Source: Oryzicola mucosus
Lineage (GTDB): Bacteria; Pseudomonadota; Alphaproteobacteria; Rhizobiales; Rhizobiaceae
Reading direction: 5' to 3'
DNA: 64,000 bases
NCBI RefSeq assembly: GCF_014534685.1
Contig: NZ_JACVVX010000006.1
Location: 1-64,000 of the forward strand
Shown in pieces: positions 24,128-32,467 of the stretch; the first letter of the stretch is position 1; each line of letters opens with the position of its first letter. The position numbers and the translations under genes were made by a program. The notes under the pieces are model-generated. The model did not search any database. It was not told the DNA's origin and saw only the letters and a program-made list of their open reading frames with translations.

Positions 24128-25908
24128 GAGAACAAGACCCCGCTTTCCATGTAGCTGCGCTTGCCTTTGCGCTCAGCCTTGGAGGCGCCGACCGCCATGG
24201 CTTTCGAGACCATGCCGTCGATACGGCCACGGGAGCGGTTCTTGTCGAACATCGAATTTCCCATGCCATCCGTGTGAAGAACCGCGTTCGAAGCGCAGAC
24301 ATCAGTCATCTTGTTCGCCTCGATCAGGATTTCGCGGTTGAGGATTTTGTCGGTCATGCGGCTGATCGAGTGCGGCATGCACAACTGCCGGTCTTCGAAG
24401 GCGATTTTCGTGCCCTGGGCATGGGTGACAATCTTCAGGCCACTGCCTGCCGACTTGTCCGGTCCCATGTATCGCCAGACCGCCAATCCCACCTGTCCGC
24501 AGGCGTCGATGAAGTCGGAGACGTAGGCCGGATCGACAGTCAGGCTGTCCACCCGGTGCGATACGGTCATCGTCTTCACTTCCTGCGCGACGAAGGTGTA
24601 GTCGATGGTCTCGCTCTCGCAGATCGTGACATGACCCTCCTTGGCGTAAGCCTCGTAGGGTATCCGGTCCTCTGCCTCGCGGCGTTTCAGCCCGCCTCGC
24701 GTGGTCCAGTATTTTGTGCGCACGGTCAGCTTGTCGAAGCTGTCGCGCCAGCATGCGGAAAGCGCGGTCAAGTCGTTCTTTCGCGACAGATCGAGAGCGA
24801 GAAAGCAGGGAAGCCCCTTCAGTTTCTCCTCAAAAATCTGCCCCTGAACCGCCCGCCACGCGCTTTCATCTGAGAGCCAGAAACCGGACGATCCGACCGG
24901 GATGCCGAAATACAGGCGCTCAGTGGCCAGTCTCTCGGATGCGATGTGCTTTGCGGTCTTAACCCGAGTTCGGACGTTCTCAATCGGGTAGGTCACACCC
25001 AGCGCCGGCAAGGCTTTCACCCAGCAGCTTTCGTCCTCGAAGGGTTTGTCGTTCTTATCTACCCGAGCGATGTACGAGAACGCGCTGTCGTCCTCGATTA
25101 CACCTTCGGCCACGCGCTGGTAGAACTCGGATCGATCGGTCGCGACTGCCTGGTCGGCTGCCGGCGTATTCGTACCGAGTATCATCAGCGGATCGCCGGA
25201 CATCTTGTCGATAGCGGCCTTCCAAAGCTGGATAGCCTTGTCGGTCTTCATTTCGTGGATCTCATCACCGAAAACGGCGATGGGCTTCGGTCCCGAGATG
25301 CTGTCGGCCGAGGCAATCGGGAGGAACTTCGATCCCGTCGCAGGGTGTTCGATCTTCCAGGCGTTGTCGCCGACGCCGCGAATGATGACCTTGCCGAGGC
25401 TTTCGAGCGTATCGTCGCCGCGCTCTGGGATCGGAGCCCGGCACAATGCGACGGCATCAGCGAACAGCACCTTGGCCTGGTCGCGGTCGTTGGCGATTGC
25501 GTAGGCTTCCGCCCGCTTCACGCCGCAGTAGCCAATCATGTAGACGCCGATAGCACCCATAAGCGGCGACTTGGCTTGGCCCTTCCCGGTTTCGATCCAG
25601 GCATGTCGAAATCGCCGCCTGCCATCCGCATTCCGCCACCCGAACAGACTGCCGACCACGAAGGTCATCCAGTCGAGAAGGTGGAACGGCTGCCCCTCCT
25701 TTGCCCCGGCTGTCACCGTGAACATCGCAGGGAAGAACCGAAGGGCTCGCGCCGCTTCCTCCGTGTCGAACCGCAGTCCTCGCTTGTGCCCAGTCTTGAG
25801 GTCTTTCAGGTGACGCTTGCACGATGCGCGGACGAACCGGCCGGCAATGATCTCACCCGATACGACCCTATTGGCGTAATCCGTTGTTGGGTCCGAGGAA
25901 TTCGTCAC
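24124..25908 (-). CDS. Terminase large subunit
   Basis: The product is 594 residues. The ATPase part has a Walker A-like ETGKGQAKS at about 106-114 and Walker B AVFGDEIHE at about 211-219. The C-terminal nuclease part begins with FLALDLSRKNDLTAL, where the aspartate is the first metal ligand, and has a later VDPAYVSDFIDACG. It packages DNA into the head and cuts the concatemer. I chose GTG at 25908, with GGGAG eight bases upstream, over a TTG at 25929. The gene overlaps the small subunit by 41 bases. Confidence 0.93.
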   Translation of the reverse strand: MTNSSDPTTDYANRVVSGEIIAGRFVRASCKRHLKDLKTGHKRGLRFDTEEAARALRFFPAMFTVTAGAKEGQPFHLLDWMTFVVGSLFGWRNADGRRRFRHAWIETGKGQAKSPLMGAIGVYMIGYCGVKRAEAYAIANDRDQAKVLFADAVALCRAPIPERGDDTLESLGKVIIRGVGDNAWKIEHPATGSKFLPIASADSISGPKPIAVFGDEIHEMKTDKAIQLWKAAIDKMSGDPLMILGTNTPAADQAVATDRSEFYQRVAEGVIEDDSAFSYIARVDKNDKPFEDESCWVKALPALGVTYPIENVRTRVKTAKHIASERLATERLYFGIPVGSSGFWLSDESAWRAVQGQIFEEKLKGLPCFLALDLSRKNDLTALSACWRDSFDKLTVRTKYWTTRGGLKRREAEDRIPYEAYAKEGHVTICESETIDYTFVAQEVKTMTVSHRVDSLTVDPAYVSDFIDACGQVGLAVWRYMGPDKSAGSGLKIVTHAQGTKIAFEDRQLCMPHSISRMTDKILNREILIEANKMTDVCASNAVLHTDGMGNSMFDKNRSRGRIDGMVSKAMAVGASKAERKGKRSYMESGVLFS

Positions 25909-26275
25909 TAGGCGTTCTCCCGGTCCCAAGGTTCTTCTCGACCGGCTTGGAAACAGCCTCCCCGAACATCGCCTTTTCCAGCTTGAGCAATCGGTCGTTC
26001 AACTTTTCGACCGCCGACCATTCGAAACTGAACACGTCGCCGCCGTTTGGCCCGACCTTGACCGGACCCTTGGCAACCGCATCGGGATAGAGGTCTTCGT
26101 ACTCAACCTTCGCCCGCACATAACGATCAGCCCGCGCTAGATTGGCGAGCGTCACGGCGTCGGCGTCGGTGAGAGCGGCAACCGTGTCCTTCCACAGCAG
26201 CTTTGCGAGCTCTGCGCGGGACTTGTTGCCCTTGAAAACCTGATTGTATCGGGGCTGGATTGGCGTGATCGGCAT
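25868..26275 (-). CDS. Terminase small subunit, P27 family
   Basis: The product is 135 residues. ELAKLLWKDTVAALTDADAV with the following ANLARADRYVRAKVEYEDL is typical of the P27/Terminase_4 family, and the C-terminal LNDRLLKLEKAMFG helix fits the oligomerisation segment. It recognises the packaging site and recruits the large subunit. The pairing with an upstream HNH nuclease gene is typical of cos-type HK97-like phages. AGAGGGGG lies before the start. Confidence 0.85.
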   Translation of the reverse strand: MPITPIQPRYNQVFKGNKSRAELAKLLWKDTVAALTDADAVTLANLARADRYVRAKVEYEDLYPDAVAKGPVKVGPNGGDVFSFEWSAVEKLNDRLLKLEKAMFGEAVSKPVEKNLGTGRTPSDEFLGPNNGLRQ

Positions 26276-26324
26276 GACGAACCCGTACCCCCTCTTGCGG
26301 ATTGATCTGGGTGAAAATGTTGGA

Positions 26325-26371
26325 GGGGCTCGGGTCTGGGGGTCGGAGGGGGTCTTTAAACTTTAGGGGGG
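26325..26371 (+). other. G-tract cluster before the terminase genes (possible G-quadruplex)
   Basis: On the plus strand GGGG (26325-26328), GGG (26332-26334), GGGGG (26338-26342) and GGGGG (26348-26352) are separated by loops of 3, 3 and 5 bases, which fits the standard quadruplex pattern; a sixth-G run follows at 26366-26371 after an A/T-rich stretch. It spans the end of a small gene and the 80-base gap before the small terminase, which is where a cos site would be expected. Confidence 0.55.
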
Positions 26372-26670
26372 TGGTCCGGGCTCTGAGGTGCCTTTTCGGT
26401 CCCCTCCCCGGTCTCTTGACCCTTCGATCCGGTCTTTCGGCCCTTTCGAGGCTTCGGTTCGGGTGTTGGCGTCTCTTGTGCTGTCTCCCCTTCGTCCCTG
26501 GCACTGTAGGTACCGAAGGCGATGGCATTGGCGAGTTCATGGTCGACGACCAGGCTGTCTGTCGGCTCACCCTTGATCTTCGCCTCTATGGCTTGGGCAT
26601 AGACCTGTGCCTTTGGGTGGCGGTGCTTGCTCTTCCAGTAGGCGAGAGCCTTATCGAGTTCGGTGCTCAT
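26356..26670 (-). CDS. Phage protein of unknown function upstream of the terminase
   Basis: The product is 104 residues. The first 60 are helical (LDKALAYWKSKHRHPKAQVY) and the C-terminal 40 are low in complexity, rich in Glu, Thr, Pro and Lys. The C-terminal composition is forced partly by the C-rich tract it crosses. It overlaps the upstream gene by four bases (start at 26670). A longer frame to 26757 covers the upstream gene and is not supported. No family recognised. Confidence 0.55.
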   Translation of the reverse strand: MSTELDKALAYWKSKHRHPKAQVYAQAIEAKIKGEPTDSLVVDHELANAIAFGTYSARDEGETAQETPTPEPKPRKGRKTGSKGQETGEGTEKAPQSPDHPPKV

Positions 26671-27059
26671 GACTTGTCCCCATGCGCCAGCGGATAGATG
26701 CCGATACGGACATCCCCCTCGCTCTCGTAGACGACATCGATAGATGATGCCCCACACTCACACGCCAAAGCCACCAGCTTGCGAACTTCCTCGTAGAGCA
26801 TGTGGCCAATAACCTTCGCCTCTCGCTTTGCCTGATGCGTCCTGACCAGATCATCCACCGCCTGGGAGTTATTCCGCAGCAGCAGCTTGCGATAGAAGCC
26901 GCCGGGAGCGGGCTTAGGCGTACCGATCCGCCTATCGAACTCGGCCACGGCCTCGCTGTAGTTCTCAGTCAGCAGCCTGTTGCTATGGCCGTGGTCAGCC
27001 CATGCGTCCAGTTCGGCAGCGAGTTCTTCGTCGCTCCACTCAGCCAGTACGATATCCAT
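26667..27059 (-). CDS. Phage protein of unknown function
   Basis: The product is 130 residues, hydrophilic, beginning MDIVLAEWSDEELAAELDAW. It contains several helices and a short segment with two cysteines (LACECGASSIDVVYES). No domain was recognised. It is between a small membrane protein gene and the gene before the small terminase, in a run of tightly spaced minus-strand genes. The start at 27059 is chosen over 27089 by the position relative to the neighbouring gene and a weak GGCCC-rich leader. Confidence 0.5.
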   Translation of the reverse strand: MDIVLAEWSDEELAAELDAWADHGHSNRLLTENYSEAVAEFDRRIGTPKPAPGGFYRKLLLRNNSQAVDDLVRTHQAKREAKVIGHMLYEEVRKLVALACECGASSIDVVYESEGDVRIGIYPLAHGDKS

Positions 27060-27070
27060 GCTCGGGCCTC

Positions 27071-27265
27071 TTAGAAGAAGCCGCCCCAAACGAGGACGGC
27101 GAGGAAGATGATGTCGAGGATGCGGTTTGTGATGTTGCGGGCGCCGGGCGATACGGGCCTATCATCGAACGTGACAATCCCACTAGCAGCCGCGTAGCCA
27201 AGGACCGTGCGCACCGACAGCAGGAAGATGATAAGCCACTGCGCTCCGCCCCAATCGTCCATCAT
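27071..27265 (-). CDS. Small phage membrane protein
   Basis: The product is about 64 residues with two hydrophobic stretches, WLIIFLLSVRTVLGYAAAS near the start and ILDIIFLAVLVWGGFF at the end. The ATG at 27265 has AGGTG upstream; a GTG at 27274 in the same frame and an ATG three bases later are alternatives. It lies six bases from the HNH nuclease gene. Function is unknown; two helices and position allow a holin-like role, but the lysis module lies elsewhere. Confidence 0.5.
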   Translation of the reverse strand: MMDDWGGAQWLIIFLLSVRTVLGYAAASGIVTFDDRPVSPGARNITNRILDIIFLAVLVWGGFF

Positions 27266-27270
27266 CAAGA

Positions 27271-27687
27271 TCACCTATTCCAAGGGTGGCCGGGATCGAT
27301 TGGCCTCCCGTCAACGTCATGGCCTGAGATGTAGCCCCGGTGTGTCATTCGCTGCGCGTCCCTGTCGTGGCACTCTTTGCAGGTCGACATGCAGTTCTCT
27401 TCGTCGAAGAACAATTCCAGATCGCCCTTGTGGTCCTCGACGTGGTGAACGACCGGCGCGTTCGGGGCATTGCCCTTACCGATGAGGGATCGGCCGCAGC
27501 CTGCCCACTGGCAGACATAGCCGTCACGGAGCAGGACACGCTTTCGGAGACCATGAGGGCCACACCAGCGCGGATCGGAATAAAGCTTGCGGTATTGCCC
27601 TGCGTCCTGGCTGCGGTAGTGCGGCCGGTTCAACGGATGAGAACTGACATGATGATTATTTGAGGTCCAGCAGCAAGATGCGGACAA
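27271..27687 (-). CDS. HNH endonuclease (terminase-associated)
   Basis: The product is up to 138 residues. The HNH fold is clear: RDGYVCQWAGCGR with paired cysteines, VVHHVEDHKGD with the catalytic histidines, the asparagine in EENCMSTCKECHDR, and the final histidine. In HK97-like phages an HNH protein next to the terminase is needed for cos cleavage. The start is uncertain: no ATG is available, and TTG at 27687 or TTG at 27633 are the options. It is at the boundary where the strand changes, with plus-strand cargo genes to its right. Confidence 0.8.
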   Translation of the reverse strand: MSASCCWTSNNHHVSSHPLNRPHYRSQDAGQYRKLYSDPRWCGPHGLRKRVLLRDGYVCQWAGCGRSLIGKGNAPNAPVVHHVEDHKGDLELFFDEENCMSTCKECHDRDAQRMTHRGYISGHDVDGRPIDPGHPWNR

Positions 27688-27827
27688 ACCTGCCGATAGT
27701 TGGCAAATCCGTTAGGGTAGACAGGACGCTGGCGCTATCAGCCTGCTGTTTGACAAGTGTGGCGGCAGCCCGGAATAATATAGCCTCCATTTTTGGGCAT
27801 TTATTATCGCACGGCGGGGAGTTTGAC

Positions 27828-28319
27828 ATGCCTATGGCCGATCCTTTTGGCACTGCCTCTCATCAGGCCCAGAAAGTCAAAGATACGCTCTTGGAGATAC
27901 AATCCGCAGCATACAATTCGGCATCCACTTACACGACCGTGATCATCTTCGGGGCTTACGCAGGCCTCTTCACAATTTGGGGGAACACCAGGGATTTCCT
28001 AAGCCAGTTCGCAACTCTGTCCGTTGCACTGCTGCTCGGGACCAGTGCGTTCTTCTTCGTTCTGTTCGAGGTCTTTAAGATGCTGATAGTATCCGCCAAT
28101 CAGCTCAAAATCCGAAAGATGTTGATCGAACCCCTTCCAGCTGAAGAATTCCTGCGTCGCCACGCGGAGATCGCAAAAGATACCAATACTCTGGTGCAGA
28201 GGGTGGTCATGCCGGTCTGGATCGTAACGCTGGTTATCACCATCATATGCGGCTTTGGAGCAGCATTGATCCTATTCGGAGCGGTTTTGCGGAACCTGAT
28301 CGATCCCCTTACGCCCTGA
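27828..28319 (+). CDS. Cargo membrane protein of unknown function
   Basis: The product is 163 residues with three membrane helices: TVIIFGAYAGLFTIWG, then LSVALLLGTSAFFFVLFEVF, and a C-terminal VWIVTLVITIICGFGAALIL. The loop between the second and third is charged (EEFLRRHAEIAKDTN). ATG at 27828 has GGGGAG six bases upstream; the frame is open further but without support. It runs against the phage operon and is A/T-richer than its neighbours, as expected for a lysogenically expressed cargo gene. A role in superinfection exclusion is possible, but nothing in the sequence proves it. Confidence 0.7.
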   Translation: MPMADPFGTASHQAQKVKDTLLEIQSAAYNSASTYTTVIIFGAYAGLFTIWGNTRDFLSQFATLSVALLLGTSAFFFVLFEVFKMLIVSANQLKIRKMLIEPLPAEEFLRRHAEIAKDTNTLVQRVVMPVWIVTLVITIICGFGAALILFGAVLRNLIDPLTP

Positions 28320-28437
28320 ACCCTGCCGAAGCAGGGACTTTCTACGAGAGGTCTATCGCGCCCATCGTCAATTCCAGGATGATTCGACTCGTTACTTCGC
28401 TTGTGATCTGCTGGGCTGTGCAAACTGGGAGGAAGCA

Positions 28438-28764
28438 ATGAAATCTGGTCTATATCGAGTGCATTTTCAAACGCCATTAGGGTCAGGCTCTGGCGTAGTT
28501 TTCGCGTCAAACGGAAGGCTGTGGGGCGGGGATGCGGGGATGTACTACGTTGGAACCTATAGTGAGGAGGGGAATAATCTTACAGCCGATATCTCCATTG
28601 ATAGGCATACATCCAATGCTGGAGTAACTTCGGTATTTGGAGCTGATCAAGTCACCATCAAGATAAACGGACAAGTTGATGGCGACAACGTGAAAGCGTC
28701 GGGAACTTCACCCCAAGCACCTGGCATCACGTTCTCGGCCGTTATGAGTTTTATCAGCGAGTAG
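28438..28764 (+). CDS. GrlR-family protein
   Basis: The product is 108 residues. MKSGLYRVHFQTPLGSGSGV, the motif LWGGDAGMYYVGTY and the later VTIKINGQVDG match the GrlR family of small lipocalin-like beta-barrel proteins, first known as the partner of the GrlA activator of type III secretion in enteric pathogens. No GrlA-like gene is in the window, and family members are common in alphaproteobacteria with no known role, so regulation of secretion cannot be assumed. It lies between two other plus-strand cargo genes. GGAGG lies six bases before the start. Confidence 0.8.
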   Translation: MKSGLYRVHFQTPLGSGSGVVFASNGRLWGGDAGMYYVGTYSEEGNNLTADISIDRHTSNAGVTSVFGADQVTIKINGQVDGDNVKASGTSPQAPGITFSAVMSFISE

Positions 28765-28855
28765 CCGTCCTGAGACGACACGTGGCGACCGACTTTTCAT
28801 CTCGCTGCTTGCTCCAGACTTCATCTCTCATGGGAGAGTTAAAAGGAGAAACGAG

Positions 28856-29017
28856 ATGATTAAGATCACAACGGTTATTGCTTTGCTGCTGGCCGCATAC
28901 GCGTCATCGACCGCCGCCGCCCGTGCGGATTGCTACTACGCTGGCCAGCGTTATTCCAGTGGTGCTCGGATACCAGTGCAGGAGTGCCAGTCAAACGGGA
29001 CGTGGCTACAGCGGTAA
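28856..29017 (+). CDS. 53-residue secreted protein, DUF1496-like
   Basis: ATG at 28856 follows AAGGAG by eight bases and opens a 53-residue frame ending TAA at 29017. The N-terminus is a signal peptide (VIALLLAAYASSTAAARA). The mature part, about 29 residues, has two cysteines (DCYYAGQRYSSGA and VQECQSNGTW), a pattern like DUF1496 proteins. It should be exported to the periplasm, where a disulfide could form. It ends the plus-strand islet. Function is unknown. Confidence 0.65.
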   Translation: MIKITTVIALLLAAYASSTAAARADCYYAGQRYSSGARIPVQECQSNGTWLQR

Positions 29018-29060
29018 TTTTGGTTTGATGCGTCATCCCAGAAATTGATTAAGCTCTGCA

Positions 29061-29094
29061 AAGAAAAGCCCGCTTGGAAAACTCCTTGCGGGCC
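29061..29094 (-). terminator. Terminator of the phage early operon
   Basis: On the minus strand GCCCGC (29094-29089) pairs with GCGGGC (29074-29069), with an inner GGA/TCC pair, and is followed by TTTTCTTT. It lies about 75 bases after the last early-region gene (29169). Confidence 0.75.
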
Positions 29095-29168
29095 ACTGGC
29101 GCAGTTATTGAACTTGCCAAATTCATAAGCTGTTTCGCGCAGAACGTCAATTCGTTTCGGAGGCGAAA

Positions 29169-30092
29169 CTATCCATGCTTCCCCAACATCTTGAAGCAGA
29201 TTGCGCAGTCCTTCAGATCGCGATCCAGTATTTTGGCCATATCCCGTTCGGCCTCTCCATGCTTTTTGGCAATCTCGAATGAGGTCAGCCCGACGACGCA
29301 GTAGTCGATGAGCCGCTGTGCCTGCTCCCTGCCCATATCCTCGTGAAAACCGTGCAGCGCATCGATAGCGGCCACTCGCCCATCGGGAAGCCCCGTCTTG
29401 TAGCCCGATGACGTACCCCGGAGGAAATCAGCAGAACTGGCAATCGCGATGCCCGCCCGCTCGTAGAGCCTGGCAAGGTAGCTGCCGGCGTGGAACTGCG
29501 GAAGCTGCTTCTTCCCATACCGCCGCTCGAATGTGCCCGGCTTGGAGCGAAGCGTCTGAATGACGATGTGGCGGGTAGAACCGAGCCGTGCATTGACCTT
29601 CGTCACAACCGATCCTTCGGCGCCGCCGTCCGTCTTCTTTAGCTTTCGGACCCGGAAAGCAGATCGGTGCCGATCCGCGGCCAATTGCTCACCAGTTCGC
29701 TTAGGCTCTGGAGCCTTGCCGACCGCCATGCCTATCCCGGCCCTCTTGGCCTTGAGATTGACGCGCCGACCACCGTCAACACGGATTGCCGGCTTAGGCA
29801 GCGGCGCTGGCTTTTTCTTGCGGACCTGCTTGCCGCGCTTCATTCGGCGCTGGAGCCGCGCGGCAGCTTTGCGAATCTCGTCGAACTCGTCGGGTTGACC
29901 GCTAGCGTCTTTGCGTCGGCTCACCCAGCCCCAGCGATAGGAGGGCGAGCGCTCATCGCCGGGAACAGGCTCATAGGCCTTGTGTGCCTGATATCCGGCG
30001 TCGTATTCCTGTTGGTCATAGGCGAGCAAGTCGTTTGCGTCGCGCGGCGGGAAATGGAAAGCCGCTGTATGTGGCGCTGCGTGTTTGTTCAT
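29169..30092 (-). CDS. Phage protein, DUF6456-like C-terminus; possible late regulator
   Basis: The product is 307 residues. The central part (residues about 75-160) is very basic (RRMKRGKQVRKKKPAPLPK). The C-terminal 110 residues (YLARLYERAGIAI, RVAAIDALHGFHEDMGRE, LIDYCVVGLTSFEIAKKHG) resemble the helical DUF6456 domain found in putative DNA-binding proteins of Hyphomicrobiales and their phages. As last gene of the early operon, just upstream of the late operon and followed by a terminator, it is placed like an antiterminator or late activator. This role is an inference from position and charge only. Confidence 0.5.
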   Translation of the reverse strand: MNKHAAPHTAAFHFPPRDANDLLAYDQQEYDAGYQAHKAYEPVPGDERSPSYRWGWVSRRKDASGQPDEFDEIRKAAARLQRRMKRGKQVRKKKPAPLPKPAIRVDGGRRVNLKAKRAGIGMAVGKAPEPKRTGEQLAADRHRSAFRVRKLKKTDGGAEGSVVTKVNARLGSTRHIVIQTLRSKPGTFERRYGKKQLPQFHAGSYLARLYERAGIAIASSADFLRGTSSGYKTGLPDGRVAAIDALHGFHEDMGREQAQRLIDYCVVGLTSFEIAKKHGEAERDMAKILDRDLKDCAICFKMLGKHG

Positions 30093-31198
30093 TTGCGCCT
30101 CGTGGTCAGAGAGTTGAGGGCCATTGCCTGGAGCCAGTCGGGCACTGCCGGAACTGGCTTGCGTGCGTCGGCATGAACGATGATGCGCGCGACTTGGTGT
30201 TGGCCGTAAGTGTGGCCGTTGACCTTGAGGTGGCCATCCTCGATCCGCAGCACCATGTTCGCGAAGGGCGAACAGTGGGAATACTCGTTGCCGTACTGCT
30301 CCAGCATGGCCAGATGATCAGCTTTTAGGAAAAGTTGGGCGTCCGCCACCATCGCCCACAGGTCCATGAGGCGTCGGGGTATCTGATAGATTTCCCGGCC
30401 TTCGCTTAGCAGCTTGGTTTCAGCATCCAGCTTCGCCGGGGTATTGCGCATGTCGACCCGCCAGACTGGTGGCTCTTCCATGCTCTCCACCAGCTTGCGT
30501 AGGCCGAGGTAGAGCGGTTCCGGCATGAAGTCCGGCTGCATCAGCCAGAGACCTTGCGCCTTGCCGAGTTCGCGCGGCTTCATGATGGTCTGGCCGGTCC
30601 GGTCTTTACCGACGTCATCTTTGACCATGATCGTGCCGGCGTTTTGCGACAACTCCCGAAACATGTTGCCCCGGAAGCTTGGAGCATACTGGTCGAGTTG
30701 TTCGGCGATACACTGGAGGAACCGGGCTTGGCTGCGCAGGCTATCCAGAATCACTTTCAGTTCTGCCGCGCGCGGATAGATTTCCTTCCACCGTCGAAGG
30801 TATTCACCCATCCGATTTTCAAACGAGAACCGCTTGTCGGCCAGCTTGTAGTCCTCGCCTAGTCGGCTCTGGGCACAGTCGCGGCCGACGAACCGCACAA
30901 CCTTTTCATCCACGAACCAGATCATGCGGCCGACTTCGAATTTCTCGTGGCCAGGCGTACAGAGCGGACACGGCACACGCCGGCCGTTCAACCTGAGATG
31001 GACTGGCACCGTGATTTCCTCCGATAGCACCACAACGCCGCTTTTCATCGTCGGGCCGGCATTGGTCACAGTCGGATAGGTCTCAGGGTGGCCGGTGCTG
31101 TCGATATGGCGCCGCCATCCGTCCAAAAATTCTGCCGTAGGCCGGTCATCGAACAGCGCATGGACATCGAGGCCGATAATGGGGAGAGCTTTGGTCAT
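30089..31198 (-). CDS. Phage protein of unknown function with CxxC-type segment
   Basis: The product is 369 residues. The segment VPCPLCTPGHEKFEVGRMIW followed by FVGRDCAQSRLGE has cysteines and histidine that may hold a zinc ion. The middle part is helical (KVILDSLRSQARFLQCIAEQ). No known replication or recombination motif was found. The start at 31198 overlaps the upstream DUF6074 gene in ATGA, and its stop overlaps the next gene by four bases, so it belongs to one early operon. Function is unknown. Confidence 0.6.
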   Translation of the reverse strand: MTKALPIIGLDVHALFDDRPTAEFLDGWRRHIDSTGHPETYPTVTNAGPTMKSGVVVLSEEITVPVHLRLNGRRVPCPLCTPGHEKFEVGRMIWFVDEKVVRFVGRDCAQSRLGEDYKLADKRFSFENRMGEYLRRWKEIYPRAAELKVILDSLRSQARFLQCIAEQLDQYAPSFRGNMFRELSQNAGTIMVKDDVGKDRTGQTIMKPRELGKAQGLWLMQPDFMPEPLYLGLRKLVESMEEPPVWRVDMRNTPAKLDAETKLLSEGREIYQIPRRLMDLWAMVADAQLFLKADHLAMLEQYGNEYSHCSPFANMVLRIEDGHLKVNGHTYGQHQVARIIVHADARKPVPAVPDWLQAMALNSLTTRRK

Positions 31199-31473
31199 AG
31201 GCCAGTCCCTCCTGCTTCGCTTCTCCACTCTTCCCGGATTGCACGCATCACTGCTGACGCGAAGGCATCTATCTGCCGATCGATCTCCGCCCTGTCTAAC
31301 AACCCGCTATTGACCAGTTCCGCATCAAGGCGCGCTAGTGCCCGATGCCAGAAGCGATCCGCCGATTTCCCATGCCGCTTTAGGAGAATGTCGACAGTTT
31401 CACGGATGAGAGCCATCCGCCTCGCCACAGGGAAGACCACTATTGTTCCTGATATCCGCTGCTTTTGTTCCAT
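31195..31473 (-). CDS. DUF6074 family protein
   Basis: The product is 92 residues. TIVVFPVARRMALIRETVDI, then SADRFWHRALARLDAELVN and the ending helix IDAFASAVMRAIREEW match DUF6074, a small helical family frequent in prophages and plasmids of Hyphomicrobiales. Its function is not known. The ATG at 31473 overlaps the stop of the upstream gene (TGATG), and AGGAGC lies eight bases upstream; the GTG three bases earlier is less likely. Confidence 0.75.
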   Translation of the reverse strand: MEQKQRISGTIVVFPVARRMALIRETVDILLKRHGKSADRFWHRALARLDAELVNSGLLDRAEIDRQIDAFASAVMRAIREEWRSEAGGTGL

Positions 31474-32306
31474 CACATAGCTCCTCGGATGCGTGGGAGA
31501 TTTTGTTCAACCCAAGCATCACGCTCGTTGATGTTGGCGATGGGGCTTCGGAAAGAAGTGGGTGGTGTTGGTGTTGGCGCTATGCTGGCGACCGTTGGGC
31601 GTGACACAAGTGTGTCGCCCACTTGGTTATAGATACCTACTCGCGACAGACTTGTGCCAAGACGGCGGTACCAAGTGCGACGGCTAATCCCTTCCGCCAA
31701 CCAAGGCTGCGTTTTCGCCAAACTGCCCCCTTCATACGAGGCGCGATTCTGGCGACCCTCGGCCATGCGTTTCGCCCGTTGGCGCTCGCGGTCACGTTTC
31801 CGCTTGCGATTGGCCACTATGGCTTTGCGGATATCAGGCGAGATATCGCAGGCACCCACCGTGTTCAGCTCCAATCGGTCACGCTCATGGAAAGGAACCA
31901 TCAGCAGAAGCGCAACGGCCTGAGCCGATAAGTCGTACTTCCGCCCCACAAGGTCCCGCAAAATCGGCCGAAGAATTTCGGCCGCTCGCGGCAGCGACCA
32001 CGGCGCGAAGCGCGCGCACCATCCCCGTAGGGATGTCTCGACATCGGGGACTGCACCTGTTGCACCGCCATGCCCCGAGGCCTCATGCATAAGCCACCAG
32101 CAATGCCCGTTAATGGCGAAAGCGGCGGCTCTGATAAACGCATCGGCATCGTCGGTCTCAGGAACGAGCCCGCCATAACGAGCTTCGATGATGGTCTCGA
32201 TTTCGCGAAGCCGCTTGATCTGCTTCCGAAACGCAGACTGTTCGGGCTTTTTAACTCGCCTGCGGATTTTGAGCGCACCCAAATTGTATTCGAACGACTC
32301 GGCCAT
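31473..32306 (-). CDS. Phage early protein with putative helix-turn-helix
   Basis: The product is 277 residues. The N-terminal two thirds are helical with many Trp and Arg residues (FAINGHCWWLMHEASG, GWCARFAPWSLPRAAEIL). A basic region follows (RKRKRDRERQRAKRMAEG) and then QPWLAEGISRRTWYRRLG, which looks like a helix-turn-helix of the kind found in phage replication or resolvase-type proteins. It may bind DNA and could be a replication initiator or regulator; neither can be shown here. The start overlaps the upstream stop (TAATG). Confidence 0.6.
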   Translation of the reverse strand: MAESFEYNLGALKIRRRVKKPEQSAFRKQIKRLREIETIIEARYGGLVPETDDADAFIRAAAFAINGHCWWLMHEASGHGGATGAVPDVETSLRGWCARFAPWSLPRAAEILRPILRDLVGRKYDLSAQAVALLLMVPFHERDRLELNTVGACDISPDIRKAIVANRKRKRDRERQRAKRMAEGRQNRASYEGGSLAKTQPWLAEGISRRTWYRRLGTSLSRVGIYNQVGDTLVSRPTVASIAPTPTPPTSFRSPIANINERDAWVEQNLPRIRGAM

Positions 32307-32467
32307 TAGAGCGCCCTCGCCCTAATGAGCCCCGCCTCGCGGGCAGCGGCGCATGCCTGTTTCAGATCCAGCCCGAACTTACGCTGCAGGGTCGGGATGA
32401 CCGGCGACGGTGGAGATTTCTCCGTCGCCAGCCACTGCGCTGCCTGGATGATGATGTCTTCGCTCAT
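32306..32467 (-). CDS. Small phage protein, 53 residues
   Basis: ATG at 32467 to TAA at 32306 encodes 53 residues beginning MSEDIIIQAAQWLATEKSP. The pattern IPTLQRKFGLDLKQACAAAR is one I recognise from small conserved proteins of rhizobial prophages, helical and probably DNA- or RNA-associated, with no known function. It overlaps both neighbours by a few bases (ATGA with the upstream gene, TAATG with the downstream one), which supports it as a real gene of the early operon. Confidence 0.65.
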   Translation of the reverse strand: MSEDIIIQAAQWLATEKSPPSPVIPTLQRKFGLDLKQACAAAREAGLIRARAL

